Shown here one piece after another: positions 8,675 to 16,173 of a stretch of DNA of 33,801 nt. The notes under the pieces are model-generated. The model did no database searches. It had not been told where the DNA came from and was given only the letters and a program-made list of their open reading frames with translations. Position numbers and translations under genes: made by a program. This DNA comes from Actinomycetota bacterium (lineage in GTDB: Bacteria; Actinomycetota; Thermoleophilia; Gaiellales; Gaiellaceae): assembly GCA_003152275.1 (NCBI GenBank), contig PLZU01000020.1, positions 57,913-91,713 of the forward strand, in the 5' to 3' direction. Position 1 is the first letter of the stretch. The number at the start of each line of letters is the position of its first letter.

Positions 8675-9425
8675 AGAGGCCGCTCCGCTTTCGGACATCA
8701 TCGCCGAGGCTGCGCGCCTGCTCGAAGCGGTGCAGTCAGACGGTCTGCCGATCCGGCTGATCGGCGGGCTCGCCGTGTATTTCCATTCCGAGGAGATCCC
8801 TGCTCCGCTTCGGCGGTCGTACGACGACATCGACATCGCGACGGCGAAAGGCGCGAGCCGGAGCACGGGTGAGTTGTTCTCGAAGCTCGGCTACGAGCCG
8901 GCGAAAGAATTCAACGCACTCCACGGCAGCCGCCGGTTGCTTTTTTTCGACCGGCACAACGAGCGGAAGATCGACGTATTCGTGGGCAGCTTCGAGATGT
9001 GCCACACGATCCCGATCACGGGACGGATGGAGCTCGACGACCGGACGATCCCGCTGGCGGAGCTCTTGCTGACCAAGCTCCAGGTCGTGGAGTTGACCGA
9101 GAAGGATCTGCGCGACATCGTCACGCTCCTGCACCGGCACGAAGTCGGCGGCCATGACGATGACGCGATCAACAGCGACTTCGTCGCGAGTTTGACCGCC
9201 GACGACTGGGGGCTGTGGCGCACGGTCAAGCTGAACGTCGAGCGTCTGCGGGAGCAGATCGGCTCGCTCTCGCTCGACGTCGATACCCGGAGTCGGGTGC
9301 TCGAGCGGGCGGAGGCGATCTGGGAGCGCATCGAGCGCGAGCCGAAGTCGAAGAAGTGGCGGATGCGCGATCGCGTCGGCGATCGCAGGCGTTGGTACGA
9401 GGTTCCCGACGAGGTCAAACGCTGA
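8661..9425 (+). CDS. Nucleotidyltransferase-fold protein
   Basis: The first half has the features of the Pol-beta-type nucleotidyltransferase fold: an IGG turn at residues 34-36, a YDDID motif with Asp56 and Asp58 as the metal-binding pair, and a third candidate acidic residue in KIDVFV near 105. The second half is helical and charged. Relatives include AbiEii-like and uncharacterised chromosomal NTases; no dedicated antitoxin partner sits beside it here, so a toxin role is not supported. The GTG at 8661 (254 aa) was preferred to a TTG at 8622 because the earlier codons simply shadow the metallophosphoesterase C-terminus. Its TGA (9423-9425) overlaps the CTG start of the next gene. The function within the operon is unknown. 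Confidence 0.8.
   Translation: MSRAEEAAPLSDIIAEAARLLEAVQSDGLPIRLIGGLAVYFHSEEIPAPLRRSYDDIDIATAKGASRSTGELFSKLGYEPAKEFNALHGSRRLLFFDRHNERKIDVFVGSFEMCHTIPITGRMELDDRTIPLAELLLTKLQVVELTEKDLRDIVTLLHRHEVGGHDDDAINSDFVASLTADDWGLWRTVKLNVERLREQIGSLSLDVDTRSRVLERAEAIWERIEREPKSKKWRMRDRVGDRRRWYEVPDEVKR
9411..9415 (+). promoter_or_regulatory. Shine-Dalgarno sequence supporting a CTG start
   Basis: GAGGT lies 6 nt before the CTG at 9422, inside the 3' end of the nucleotidyltransferase gene. The alternative TTG at 9392 has no comparable site. This spacing is the best direct evidence that the deacetylase-like gene really begins at CTG. Confidence 0.55.
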
Positions 9426-10477
9426 CGGGATTCTGCTACGACGAGCGTTGCCTGCTCCATGACAACGGCTCGATGCTCGTCGACAGTCGCGTTCGCGGCT
9501 GGCTCGATGTCCCCCACGCGGAGCGCCCTGAGCGACTGACGCGCACCTACCAGCTGTTCGAGCGCGCGGGTGTCCTCGACGTTCTCACGCGCGTGCCGGC
9601 GCGTGAAGCGAGAGTCGCCGAGCTTGAGCTCGCGCACACGGCAAGCCACATCGAGGCGGTGCGAGCGGCCTCGGCGCGCGGCGGCTTGGAGTGGGCCGGG
9701 CCCGAGGCGCGCACGTCGGCGGGGACGTGGACGGCGGCCCGGCTCGCGGTCGGCGGGCTCTTGGAAGCAGTCGACCACGTCGTCGCGGCTGAGCTCGACA
9801 ACGCGTTCGTGTGCTGCCGGCCGCCGGGCCACCATGCGTCGGCGGATCAGGCGATGGGCTTCTGCTTGTTCAATGCGGTCGCGGTAGCGGCGCGGTACCT
9901 GCAGGGCCGCGTCGCGATCGTCGACTGGGACGTCCACCACGGCAACGGGACGCAGGAGATCTTCTATGCAGATCCGTCGGTGTTGTTCGTGTCGCTGCAC
10001 CAGGACGATCTCTATCCGAAGGGTTTCGGCACGCTCGAGCAACGTGGCGCCGGCTCGACGGTGAACGTGCCGCTGCCGGCAGGCACGGGCGACGACGGCT
10101 ACCGGTACGCATTCGAGCAAGTCGTCGCGCCGGCGCTGCGGCGATTCCGTCCCGACTTCATCCTGGTGTCTGCCGGACAAGACGCGGCGGCGAGCGATAC
10201 GCACGGGCGCATGAGCGTGACGACAGAGGGTTTTCGCGCAATGGCGAGCGAGACGAAACTGCTCGCTGAAGAACTGTGCGGTGGCCGCGTCGTCGTATTC
10301 CTCGAGGGCGGCTACAGCCTCGACCATCTCCCGCTGTGCAATCTCGCAATCGTGGAGGCGCTGGCCGGGCTCACACCCTCGTGGGAGCGCGACCCGCTCG
10401 AGCTCGATGTGCCGACGGTACTCGGCGAGGCTGCGAAACAGGCGGTCGACGCCGCTGTCCTCGCTGCGGGGCTTTAG
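9422..10477 (+). CDS. Histone deacetylase-like (AcuC/acetylpolyamine) amidohydrolase
   Basis: This 351-aa zinc amidohydrolase belongs to the class II HDAC/acetylpolyamine amidohydrolase superfamily. All hallmark residues are visible: His137-His138 in PPGHHA, zinc ligands Asp170 and His172 in DWDVHHGNG, the third ligand Asp254 in SAGQDA, and the catalytic Tyr298 in LEGGYSL. Bacterial members remove acetyl groups from polyamines, small amides or acetylated proteins such as acetyl-CoA synthetase. The chosen start is CTG at 9422, giving an N-terminus MTGFCYDERC in register with the fold. It has a GAGGT site 6 nt upstream and overlaps the preceding TGA as CTGA. With the nitrilase and APC permease in the same operon, an acylated polyamine or amine is the likely substrate. 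Its stop overlaps the stop of the convergent methyltransferase gene. Confidence 0.93.
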   Translation: MTGFCYDERCLLHDNGSMLVDSRVRGWLDVPHAERPERLTRTYQLFERAGVLDVLTRVPAREARVAELELAHTASHIEAVRAASARGGLEWAGPEARTSAGTWTAARLAVGGLLEAVDHVVAAELDNAFVCCRPPGHHASADQAMGFCLFNAVAVAARYLQGRVAIVDWDVHHGNGTQEIFYADPSVLFVSLHQDDLYPKGFGTLEQRGAGSTVNVPLPAGTGDDGYRYAFEQVVAPALRRFRPDFILVSAGQDAAASDTHGRMSVTTEGFRAMASETKLLAEELCGGRVVVFLEGGYSLDHLPLCNLAIVEALAGLTPSWERDPLELDVPTVLGEAAKQAVDAAVLAAGL

Positions 10478-11829
10478 CGCTTCGTCAAGAACCCGAGTTC
10501 GTACAGCCGGCGGATGGTCGGAAGCACCTCGGCTCCGTCATCGAGTGCAGCACGGAGCGGCCGCTCCGGATCGAGAGCGAAGAGCGTCGGTAACGCACTC
10601 GCGTCCACGCGCGCGACGAGCCCAACACCTTCGTCCAGCAGCATGTTCACGTCGGTGAGCTCGTAGTCGTCGCGGTAGACTAGTCTCTGCTCGAGGCGGT
10701 GGTCAGGGATGAGCGCAAAATGCGCGGCAAGCACTTCGTTGTCGTCCCCGAGGGGAGCATCGACGGCTGCGAACAGTCGAAGCAGGTGGTCACCCGCAGC
10801 CCCCGTAGCCGGCTGTTGGAGGTCGTAGCCGCGGTGCCAGTTCTCACCCGCACGCCGGCGCAGCAAGACGGCCCCGAATCCGATCCCCGCGATGCCCGCA
10901 CGCTCGTAGGAGTCGAGCCAGCGCTCCATCGTTGCGACATACGCATCCGGGTCGTCGCGCATCGCCTCGTTCCAGCGCGCGGCGTAGTGGAACGGATCGA
11001 CGGGCTTTTGCGCGAGCAGTAGCGCGTCGCAGCCCGTGTCCGCGACCCATTCCTCGAGCGGCTGCCAGGTCTCGCCGGCGTTGTGGCAGATCCAGTTGCA
11101 CATGATCGTCGCGTAGCCGCCCTCGCGGAGATGCGCAGCTGCGCCGCGCACGAGGTCGCGCGAGACCGTGTCGCCGGCGAGACCGCTGTCGCGGTAGAGG
11201 TACTGGCTATCGGGCGAGATCACGTACGGCGGGTTGACGACGATCAGGTCGAACTGCTCGCCCGCAACCGGCTCGAACCAGCTGCCATCGCGCAGGTCGA
11301 GCTCCACCCCGTTCAAGCGTGCATTGAGCGCCGCGTAGCGGAGCGCGCGGGAGTTCACGTCGGTCGCAACGACAGACCGCGCGTGCCGCGCTGCGAGGAG
11401 CGCCTGCATGCCGGAGCCCGTTCCGAGGTCGAGCGCGCGGTCGACAGGCCGGCGGACGGTGAACGTCGCGGCTGTTCGCGCGGAGTTGTTCAGGCCGGCG
11501 ACGTGGTCCGGGTGATGCTCGGTGTTCTCTCCGTCGTGCGCAAGCAGCAGCCCTGTGTAGGGCGTGAGGCGCAGCAGTGCGCGGACGACGTCGCCATCTC
11601 GCTCGACGAAGCCGGCCGCCTCGAGCTCTGCGGCGTCGACCGGAAGCGCATCGCTGCGCACAGGCTCGCCGAGCAAGAAGAGCTGTACGAGGACGGCGCG
11701 AGGGTCGGTGGCGGCTAGACGCCGGACGTGCAGCGAGGCCGCCTCCTGATTCGGAGCGGTGCCGAACGCCGCTGCGATCGAGGCCTCGTCGAGCCCTGCG
11801 GTCTCGAGCCTGCGCCTCAGCTCCTCCAC
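10474..11829 (-). CDS. Class I SAM-dependent N-methyltransferase (RlmG/PrmC-like MTS domain)
   Basis: This 451-aa protein has a SAM-binding motif LDLGTGSG at residues 133-140 and the NPPY motif at 199-202, the signature of enzymes that methylate amino groups of bases or glutamine. The N-terminal 120 residues form a separate helical domain of the kind found in rRNA guanine N2-methyltransferases and related small-MTS proteins. A C-terminal extension of about 190 residues follows the catalytic domain. GTG at 11829 is preceded by GAGG with 8-nt spacing and was preferred to upstream in-frame codons that reach into the divergent promoter region. The target (rRNA, tRNA or protein) cannot be told from sequence. 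Its TAA and the TAG of the convergent HDAC-like gene overlap by 3 bp, leaving no space for a terminator. Confidence 0.88.
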   Translation of the reverse strand: MEELRRRLETAGLDEASIAAAFGTAPNQEAASLHVRRLAATDPRAVLVQLFLLGEPVRSDALPVDAAELEAAGFVERDGDVVRALLRLTPYTGLLLAHDGENTEHHPDHVAGLNNSARTAATFTVRRPVDRALDLGTGSGMQALLAARHARSVVATDVNSRALRYAALNARLNGVELDLRDGSWFEPVAGEQFDLIVVNPPYVISPDSQYLYRDSGLAGDTVSRDLVRGAAAHLREGGYATIMCNWICHNAGETWQPLEEWVADTGCDALLLAQKPVDPFHYAARWNEAMRDDPDAYVATMERWLDSYERAGIAGIGFGAVLLRRRAGENWHRGYDLQQPATGAAGDHLLRLFAAVDAPLGDDNEVLAAHFALIPDHRLEQRLVYRDDYELTDVNMLLDEGVGLVARVDASALPTLFALDPERPLRAALDDGAEVLPTIRRLYELGFLTKR

Positions 11830-11905
11830 CTGGCCATCCTCGCCTCTGGACGCGTTCGGGGGAAGGTGGTATGACGGTCGTAGTCCAACCAGTGGGGAGG
11901 GACGG

Positions 11906-12226
11906 ATGGGAAAGAAGACGCGAGTCGCCAAGGCGAGCCTCGCCGCCGCGTTTGTCGCGGCAGGTGGCGCAGCGGCGACGCAAGCGCGGGCGGACGTGGC
12001 GGGGTCGGACCCGACGGCCGTCGAGAACGTGGATGGTGTCGTCTCGTCGTACTTCGGGCAGCTCGGTCTGCGCGACGACTTCCAGCAGTTCCTGAAGCTG
12101 CGGGGCTTCGAGAGCTTCCAGAAGGTTTATAAGGTCTCGACGTCCGAAGCAACCGATCTCGTGATCGTCTTCTCGAACGAGAAGGACATCTCGCCGCCGC
12201 CCGGATTTACGGTCGGCGACGGCTGA
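11906..12226 (+). CDS. Small secreted protein of unknown function
   Basis: A 106-aa protein starts at an ATG preceded by GGGGAGG with 5-nt spacing. Residues 1-29 make a signal peptide (basic start GKKTR, Ala-rich core, end QARA). The mature part of about 77 residues is acidic and aromatic, with a repeated Phe/Leu pattern (QQFLKLRGFESFQKVYK), and ends in a Pro/Gly-rich tail. No cysteines or known motifs are present. It is divergent from the methyltransferase (76 bp between starts) and is followed by a strong hairpin terminator, so it is a monocistronic exported protein. No family was recognised. Confidence 0.7.
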   Translation: MGKKTRVAKASLAAAFVAAGGAAATQARADVAGSDPTAVENVDGVVSSYFGQLGLRDDFQQFLKLRGFESFQKVYKVSTSEATDLVIVFSNEKDISPPPGFTVGDG

Positions 12227-12254
12227 GGACCCGGCTTCTAGACGTGTTGTGTAG

Positions 12255-12288
12255 AGCGGAGAGGCCCGCGCGTGCGGGTCTCTCCGCT
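12255..12288. terminator. Bidirectional hairpin terminator
   Basis: Arms of 15 bp (12255-12269 and 12274-12288) pair with a single G-T wobble around a GCGT loop. It lies in the 67-bp gap between two convergent genes ending at 12226 (+) and 12294 (-), the expected place for a shared terminator. There is no U-tract, which is common in high-GC actinobacteria. Confidence 0.8.
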
Positions 12289-12293
12289 CGCGT

Positions 12294-12893
12294 TCAGGAC
12301 GCGCTCGCGCGACGCTGCCAGCGCTCGTCCCAGCCTTCTCGCGTCAGTCCGGAAATCACGGCTCGCCTGAGCAGTCGCCCGTCGCGGCTGCGTCCGAGCA
12401 AGTGCACCCGCAGCGACCGGTCGCCGAGCGGCAGCTCCAGGGTCGTCTCGGTGGCGGGAACGCTGAGCGTGTCGCGTACCGCATAGTCGCGGCGGGCGTC
12501 CGGCCGTTCGCTGATCCGCACCTCCCACTGCGCGACGCCGGCTGCTGCGTCCCAGGAGAGGACGAAGGTCTCCCCTTGTGTTTGCCGGCGCACGTCCATG
12601 TTGCCGGTGAGCGTCGGGCGCGCGCGCAGCGCCTTGCGGAGTGGCGCTGCGGCGGCCGGCGGCGCCGGTTGACGCGTGAGCGCGCCGCGAGCTCGGTAGA
12701 CGGAGAGCACCCGCTCGAGTTGCTTCAGCGCCTTACGCTCCCCGGGTGCGCCTCCAGAGTGGCGCCGTGTGGCCGAACGGATGCGCTCCTCGAGCACCTT
12801 CGCATCCGGGCCGCGCCCGCCGGCGATCGCGCCGCGAGCTTCGTTGATGATCGCGGCGTACTCGCGAGTCAATGCGTCAGGAGCAGCCGCCAT
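12294..12893 (-). CDS. Hypothetical protein with fibronectin-III-like C-terminal domain
   Basis: This 199-aa cytosolic protein has a helical, charged N-terminal half (residues 1-95) ending in an Ala/Pro linker. The C-terminal beta domain (about 100-185) includes FVLSWDAAAGVAQWEVRI, the tryptophan pattern of fibronectin type III folds. There is no signal peptide or membrane segment. A TACGAT box lies 9 nt before the ATG and no Shine-Dalgarno sequence is visible, so a short-leader or leaderless mRNA is possible. The gene is bounded by hairpin terminators on both sides and is probably monocistronic. The function is unknown. Confidence 0.7.
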   Translation of the reverse strand: MAAAPDALTREYAAIINEARGAIAGGRGPDAKVLEERIRSATRRHSGGAPGERKALKQLERVLSVYRARGALTRQPAPPAAAAPLRKALRARPTLTGNMDVRRQTQGETFVLSWDAAAGVAQWEVRISERPDARRDYAVRDTLSVPATETTLELPLGDRSLRVHLLGRSRDGRLLRRAVISGLTREGWDERWQRRASAS

Positions 12894-12925
12894 GCCAAGC
12901 GCATCGTAGGTGTCGCGCGGGGTTT

Positions 12926-12958
12926 GGGGTTAGACACCGCGCAGCGGTGTCTAACCCC
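12926..12958. terminator. Perfect 15-bp hairpin terminator
   Basis: A perfect inverted repeat (12926-12940 and 12944-12958) with a GCA loop lies 11 bp beyond the stop codon of the minus-strand Ig-repeat gene. The arm begins GGGGTTAGACACC. The position fits termination of that gene and insulation of the next gene's promoter. The perfect match and stable stem also make it a candidate member of a dispersed hairpin family. Confidence 0.75.
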
Positions 12959-12969
12959 GCTTCTCTTAC

Positions 12970-14025
12970 CTAGCGGATCGAAACCTGCACAAGCCGCCGA
13001 GTCGAAACGCCGGCGAGCAGGTTGTCACCCGGCTTGCGTGCCCGGACGAAGATCACGAGCGCGCCGTTACGAAGCGGCATGCTCGCGGTCGGACTCATGG
13101 TGATGGTGGCCCAGCCGGTGCTGTCGGTTACGACCTCGGGGCTGTTGCGCGTCCAGCCGTACGGAAGGCCGAGCGCGTAGACGAGCGCGCCCTGGATCGA
13201 GAACCCGCGCGTGTCGGAGACGTGGAAGCGGGCGACGACGGGTGCGCGCGTGGTGAGGACCGTCGGCGCGAACTTGACGTTGTCGATGATCAGCCGGTTG
13301 GGCAGCGAGACCTGCGAGATCGAGATCGCGTGGCCGCTGCCGCTCGTGGCGGGCGCGACGATGCCGGTCTCCTGCGAAGTCGCGAGCGTCGAGCCCTTGC
13401 TGTTCGCCGCGGTGACGTTGACGCGCACCACGTTGGCGACGTCAGCCGCGGTGGCTGTGTAGGTCGTATTGGTGGCGCCGACGATGTTCGCGCAGTTGCC
13501 GCCGGTGGCGTCACAGCGCTGCCACTGGTAGGTGAACGTGATCGGGTTTGTCCCGCTCCAGCCGCCCATGTTGACGGTGAGCACACTGTTTTCCTTCGGC
13601 GTGCCGGAGATGGTGGGAGCCGAGGTGTTCTTCGGAGCCTGCCCGGTCGCCTGCACAGTGTTGGTCACGCGCGAGCTAGCGGTGCCCGAGCCCGAGCTGT
13701 TGGTGGCGGTCACGTCGACGCGCAAGCGGTGGTTAACGTCCGCGGTCGTCAAGGTGTACTGCTTGCTGGTAGCGCCGCTGATCGGCGCGCAGCTGCCGCC
13801 GGCATTGTCGCAGCGCTCCCACGCGTACGCGAAGCTCGTGGGCGAGCCCGTCCACGAACCGTGCGAGCCGGTCAGCAGCGAGCCGTCCTTCGCAGAGCCG
13901 CTGATCGACGGAAGCGACGTATTTGACGGCACGGCCTGGCCGACCGCCGATCCGATGCCGACGAGCACGCTCGCGGCGACAGCCAGTGCCCCAGCGAGCA
14001 CGGCGATTCTCTTCGTCCAACTCAT
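12970..14025 (-). CDS. Secreted protein with two Ig-like repeats
   Basis: This 351-aa protein starts at an ATG with a GGGAGGA ribosome binding site. Residues 1-30 form a signal peptide ending VGQA. Two tandem repeats of about 93 residues follow (about 33-125 and 133-225). Each contains the pattern P-ISG, G-W-G, Y-WERCD or Y-WQRCD, a second Cys, I-GAT, Y, and ADV-RV-VTA-NS-GS. Each repeat has a Cys pair (RCDxxxGxC) likely to form a small disulfide loop. The C-terminal 115 residues form a different beta domain. Such repeats are common in surface or adhesion proteins of Thermoleophilia-like actinobacteria. No enzymatic motif is seen; an extracellular binding or structural role is inferred. Confidence 0.82.
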   Translation of the reverse strand: MSWTKRIAVLAGALAVAASVLVGIGSAVGQAVPSNTSLPSISGSAKDGSLLTGSHGSWTGSPTSFAYAWERCDNAGGSCAPISGATSKQYTLTTADVNHRLRVDVTATNSSGSGTASSRVTNTVQATGQAPKNTSAPTISGTPKENSVLTVNMGGWSGTNPITFTYQWQRCDATGGNCANIVGATNTTYTATAADVANVVRVNVTAANSKGSTLATSQETGIVAPATSGSGHAISISQVSLPNRLIIDNVKFAPTVLTTRAPVVARFHVSDTRGFSIQGALVYALGLPYGWTRNSPEVVTDSTGWATITMSPTASMPLRNGALVIFVRARKPGDNLLAGVSTRRLVQVSIR

Positions 14026-14108
14026 GGTTTTCCTCCCTTAGTGGTGTTCTGAAGGAGGTATTCCCGCACTGCGCAAGCCGAACATCAGCGCCACGTAAAA
14101 ACTTGGCA

Positions 14109-14134
14109 CGGTAAGGGGCTTGTAAGCCCGACCG
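14109..14134 (-). terminator. Hairpin terminator after the HEPN-type gene
   Basis: Immediately after the TAA of the HepT-like gene, the minus strand folds as CGGT-G-GGGCTT-AC-AAGCCC-CTT-ACCG. This gives a 6-bp inner and a 4-bp outer stem separated by an asymmetric internal loop. The position suggests termination of the two-gene HEPN/MNT operon. Confidence 0.5.
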
Positions 14135-14626
14135 TTACGTCGACCGCTGCTGCACGTAGAGGGCGACATCCTGGAGCATGAGCGGGACGCCTTCTAGCGT
14201 CGCTGCTGCGGCTTCGTAGATCTTGTAAACCGCAACGTGCGCGTAGTCGTGCTGGAGGTCGCCCCGCGACTCATACGCGTCTTTGAGCCTGGCGTGAGTG
14301 CCGGCGTCAACTAGGCCGTTCTCTTTGAGCTTCTTCAGAGCCTCGGTTGACTTCGGCTCCCGATTCGCGGGCGTCCAGCCCTCGAGCTCGCACAGCTCCT
14401 GCGCGATCGTGACGGCGCCGTTGATCGCGTTCTCGTAGCCCGCTTGCACTCCGTACGCGAGCAGGCGCTGGTCCTCGTTGTCCGATGTCCACGCTTGTTC
14501 GAACAGAGAGAAGTCGAAGTCAGTCCCAAACTTTGAGCAGGCGTGCTGAAGCGTGCTCAAGTGCTTCTTTGTGTCGACCAATCTGTCTTTGATCACCATC
14601 TCGAGCAAACCTTTGCGGTTGTTCAC
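14135..14626 (-). CDS. HepT-like HEPN-domain protein (putative toxin RNase)
   Basis: This 163-aa, mostly helical protein carries the HEPN active-site pattern R-x4-H-x-Y as Arg121-His126-Tyr128 (RGDLQHDY). HEPN proteins paired with a minimal nucleotidyltransferase are usually RNase toxins silenced by AMPylation of the Tyr in this motif. The start is a GTG at 14626 that overlaps the TGA of the upstream nucleotidyltransferase as GTGA, the normal coupled layout of HepT/MntA-type pairs. The segment looks somewhat lower in GC than its neighbours, which would fit horizontal acquisition, though this was not measured. It differs from compact DUF86 HepT proteins in having a longer N-terminal region. 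The toxin role is inferred from motif and partner. Confidence 0.82.
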   Translation of the reverse strand: MNNRKGLLEMVIKDRLVDTKKHLSTLQHACSKFGTDFDFSLFEQAWTSDNEDQRLLAYGVQAGYENAINGAVTIAQELCELEGWTPANREPKSTEALKKLKENGLVDAGTHARLKDAYESRGDLQHDYAHVAVYKIYEAAAATLEGVPLMLQDVALYVQQRST

Positions 14627-15066
14627 GCCTCAACCGCCTCATCGAGCTCGAACGCCGCAGCGAACGCCTCGTCGACTTTCTTGCGTTGAAGCTCCGCGTC
14701 GCGTTCAACGCGTGAACGATTTCGCTTCATTTCGGGCCAGTCGCTATCTCGGTCGATCAGTACACGGCCATCGCGCAGGACTTCTGCGAGCAGCGACGGC
14801 GAACGCTGTGCTTCAGCAACGGTCACCGCATGAAGGCTCTTACCTACCTTCATTTCAAGTCGCCGCTCGATCTCACGCACGCGAGTACCCGTCTTTGCGC
14901 TGATCAGGAGATCGATGTCGCTGGAGTGGCCGGCGCCGCCGCGCGCTCGCGAACCAAAGAGCACTGCGAGCCGTAAGGAGGGCTCTGTCCGTAGAGCTGC
15001 GCGTAGCTCGGCCAGCAGCGGCCATGCGGAGGTGAGGTACACCCTCTCGGACAAGGGAACATCCAA
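14623..15066 (-). CDS. MNT-type nucleotidyltransferase (MntA-like antitoxin), probably longer at the N-terminus
   Basis: The protein has the minimal-nucleotidyltransferase motif GSRARG (residues 38-43) followed by SDIDLL with Asp50 and Asp52, which bind Mg-ATP in MntA-type enzymes that AMPylate the partner HEPN toxin. The first ordinary start is TTG at 15066 (147 aa). However, the same frame stays open to 15180 and encodes a convincing winged-helix/HTH segment (KTLLPQLAVELSTTDRTLRR). That segment would make a 184-aa HTH-NTase, an architecture I associate with actinobacterial homologs. No ATG, GTG or TTG occurs in that extension; a GTC at 15177 or CTG at 15168 would have to serve, or the HTH part is no longer translated. 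The HEPN gene overlaps its 3' end by 4 bp. Confidence 0.87.
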   Translation of the reverse strand: MDVPLSERVYLTSAWPLLAELRAALRTEPSLRLAVLFGSRARGGAGHSSDIDLLISAKTGTRVREIERRLEMKVGKSLHAVTVAEAQRSPSLLAEVLRDGRVLIDRDSDWPEMKRNRSRVERDAELQRKKVDEAFAAAFELDEAVEA

Positions 15067-15183
15067 CGTCCGCGGCGACGGACGTTCGCCATGGATAAGG
15101 CCCTCGGCGAGAGCCCGCCGGAGCGTCCGGTCGGTCGTCGAGAGTTCGACTGCGAGCTGAGGAAGCAGAGTCTTGACGCTCTA

Positions 15184-15189
15184 ACCGTA
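15184..15189 (-). promoter_or_regulatory. Candidate -10 box for the HTH-nucleotidyltransferase/HEPN operon
   Basis: TACGGT on the minus strand is followed by exactly 6 nt and a GTC codon at 15177, in frame with the HTH segment. The spacing equals that of the leaderless nitrilase and RidA starts in this window. This suggests the ancestral start was at this codon (GTG to GTC), but a chance match cannot be excluded. Confidence 0.35.
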
Positions 15190-15243
15190 GCCGCTGGTGT
15201 GTCCGTTAGCAAGCGCCCGTGCGTCCGTTATATTTCAACAGTC

Positions 15244-16105
15244 TCAGTTCAACTCCGCGCCGAGCGTCTCCGTCAGGCCGAGAGTCGCCTCTCGCCACAC
15301 CTGATCGTCCGCGGCTGCCGGGAGCGGCCCCCGCGCCACCGCTGCCAGCTCGCCGGAGAGCGTCGGGACTGAACCGACCCCGAGTTGCGCAAGGTTCTCG
15401 AGCCACGAGCGCACAGCGCGACGTCGCTCATCTGTCGCGAGCACGGCGGCCACGTCGCCGCGATCGGGATCCGCCGCCACGGTTGCGAGGGCCGAACGAA
15501 GAGCGGCGGGAGAGACCGCGGCGACCCGTCCAGCGATCCGCGCAACGCGCTGCGCGGCCGGTCGTCGTTTGCTCTCAGGGGTCGACGCAAGGCGCTCTTC
15601 GACACAGAGAAGGCAATGGAAGGGATAGAGGCCGCCCTGCGCGAGCTCGAAAGCGCCCTGGCTGTATGACCGCCCGCGCGAGCAAACTGCCACGTGGACC
15701 GGCAGCAAGGTCGGCTTCCGCCGCGGCACGCAAACGGGCGACAAATGCGTGCCGCGCGGCGGCCTCCGCCAGCGCGCGTTCAATGTCCTCGGGGAGCCCT
15801 TCCCCCCACAGCGTGTCGAGGGCCGGTTCGACGGCGCGCTCGTCCTCGCTCCACACGAGCGCCACATCGATCAATGGCCCGAGCACCTCTCGGTCCTGGT
15901 CAGTCCACTCGAGTGCGACGTAGAACGTCAGCTCGCGGGCCGCGGTCTCAGTTAATTCACCGCGCGGGCGCGCAGGAGGGCCGGCCGCGCTCTCGATCAG
16001 CACGTCCTCCGCCCGGCCCGCTCGACGAGCGCGATCCTGCGCCGCTCGGGGATCGCCGCTGACCTCCAGTTGCGCAAGCTGGGGCAAATGGAGGTCACTC
16101 AACAA
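15244..16105 (-). pseudogene. Frameshifted gene of unknown function (CxxC protein)
   Basis: Two overlapping minus-strand frames join into one sensible protein. The upstream frame (from TTG 16105 or GTG 16000) is acidic and helical through about residue 147 (RGSLLARAVI). After that it turns into low-complexity Arg/Pro sequence. The other frame takes over as YSQGAFELAQGGLYPFHCLLC and continues to a TGA at 15244. Skipping one base near 15664 would restore a protein of about 287 aa with a CLLC metal-binding or redox motif. I do not recognise the family. The first 15 or so codons coincide with a dispersed 26-bp repeat, so the true start may be the GTG at 16000. The break is either a real recent frameshift or a one-base assembly error. 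Confidence 0.6.
16062..16087 (+). repeat. 26-bp dispersed repeat, copy D
   Basis: It begins ACCTCCAGTT, identical over these 10 bp to copies A (17278) and B (22778), and matches copy A at 17 of 26 positions. It lies at the 5' end of the frameshifted gene and is flanked by GACCTCCA / TGGAGGTC inverted arms (16061-16068 and 16089-16096). Confidence 0.45.
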
Positions 16106-16173
16106 ACGTTATGACGCAACAAGAGGGCACTCTCGGGCCACAGAAACACGACTAACCGAACCGAGCGGGAGTG

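Noticed and set aside
8661-9425. Reading the nucleotidyltransferase-fold gene as an AbiE-type toxin
   Set aside because: No AbiEi-like antitoxin or HEPN partner is adjacent, and the gene is embedded in a metabolic operon.
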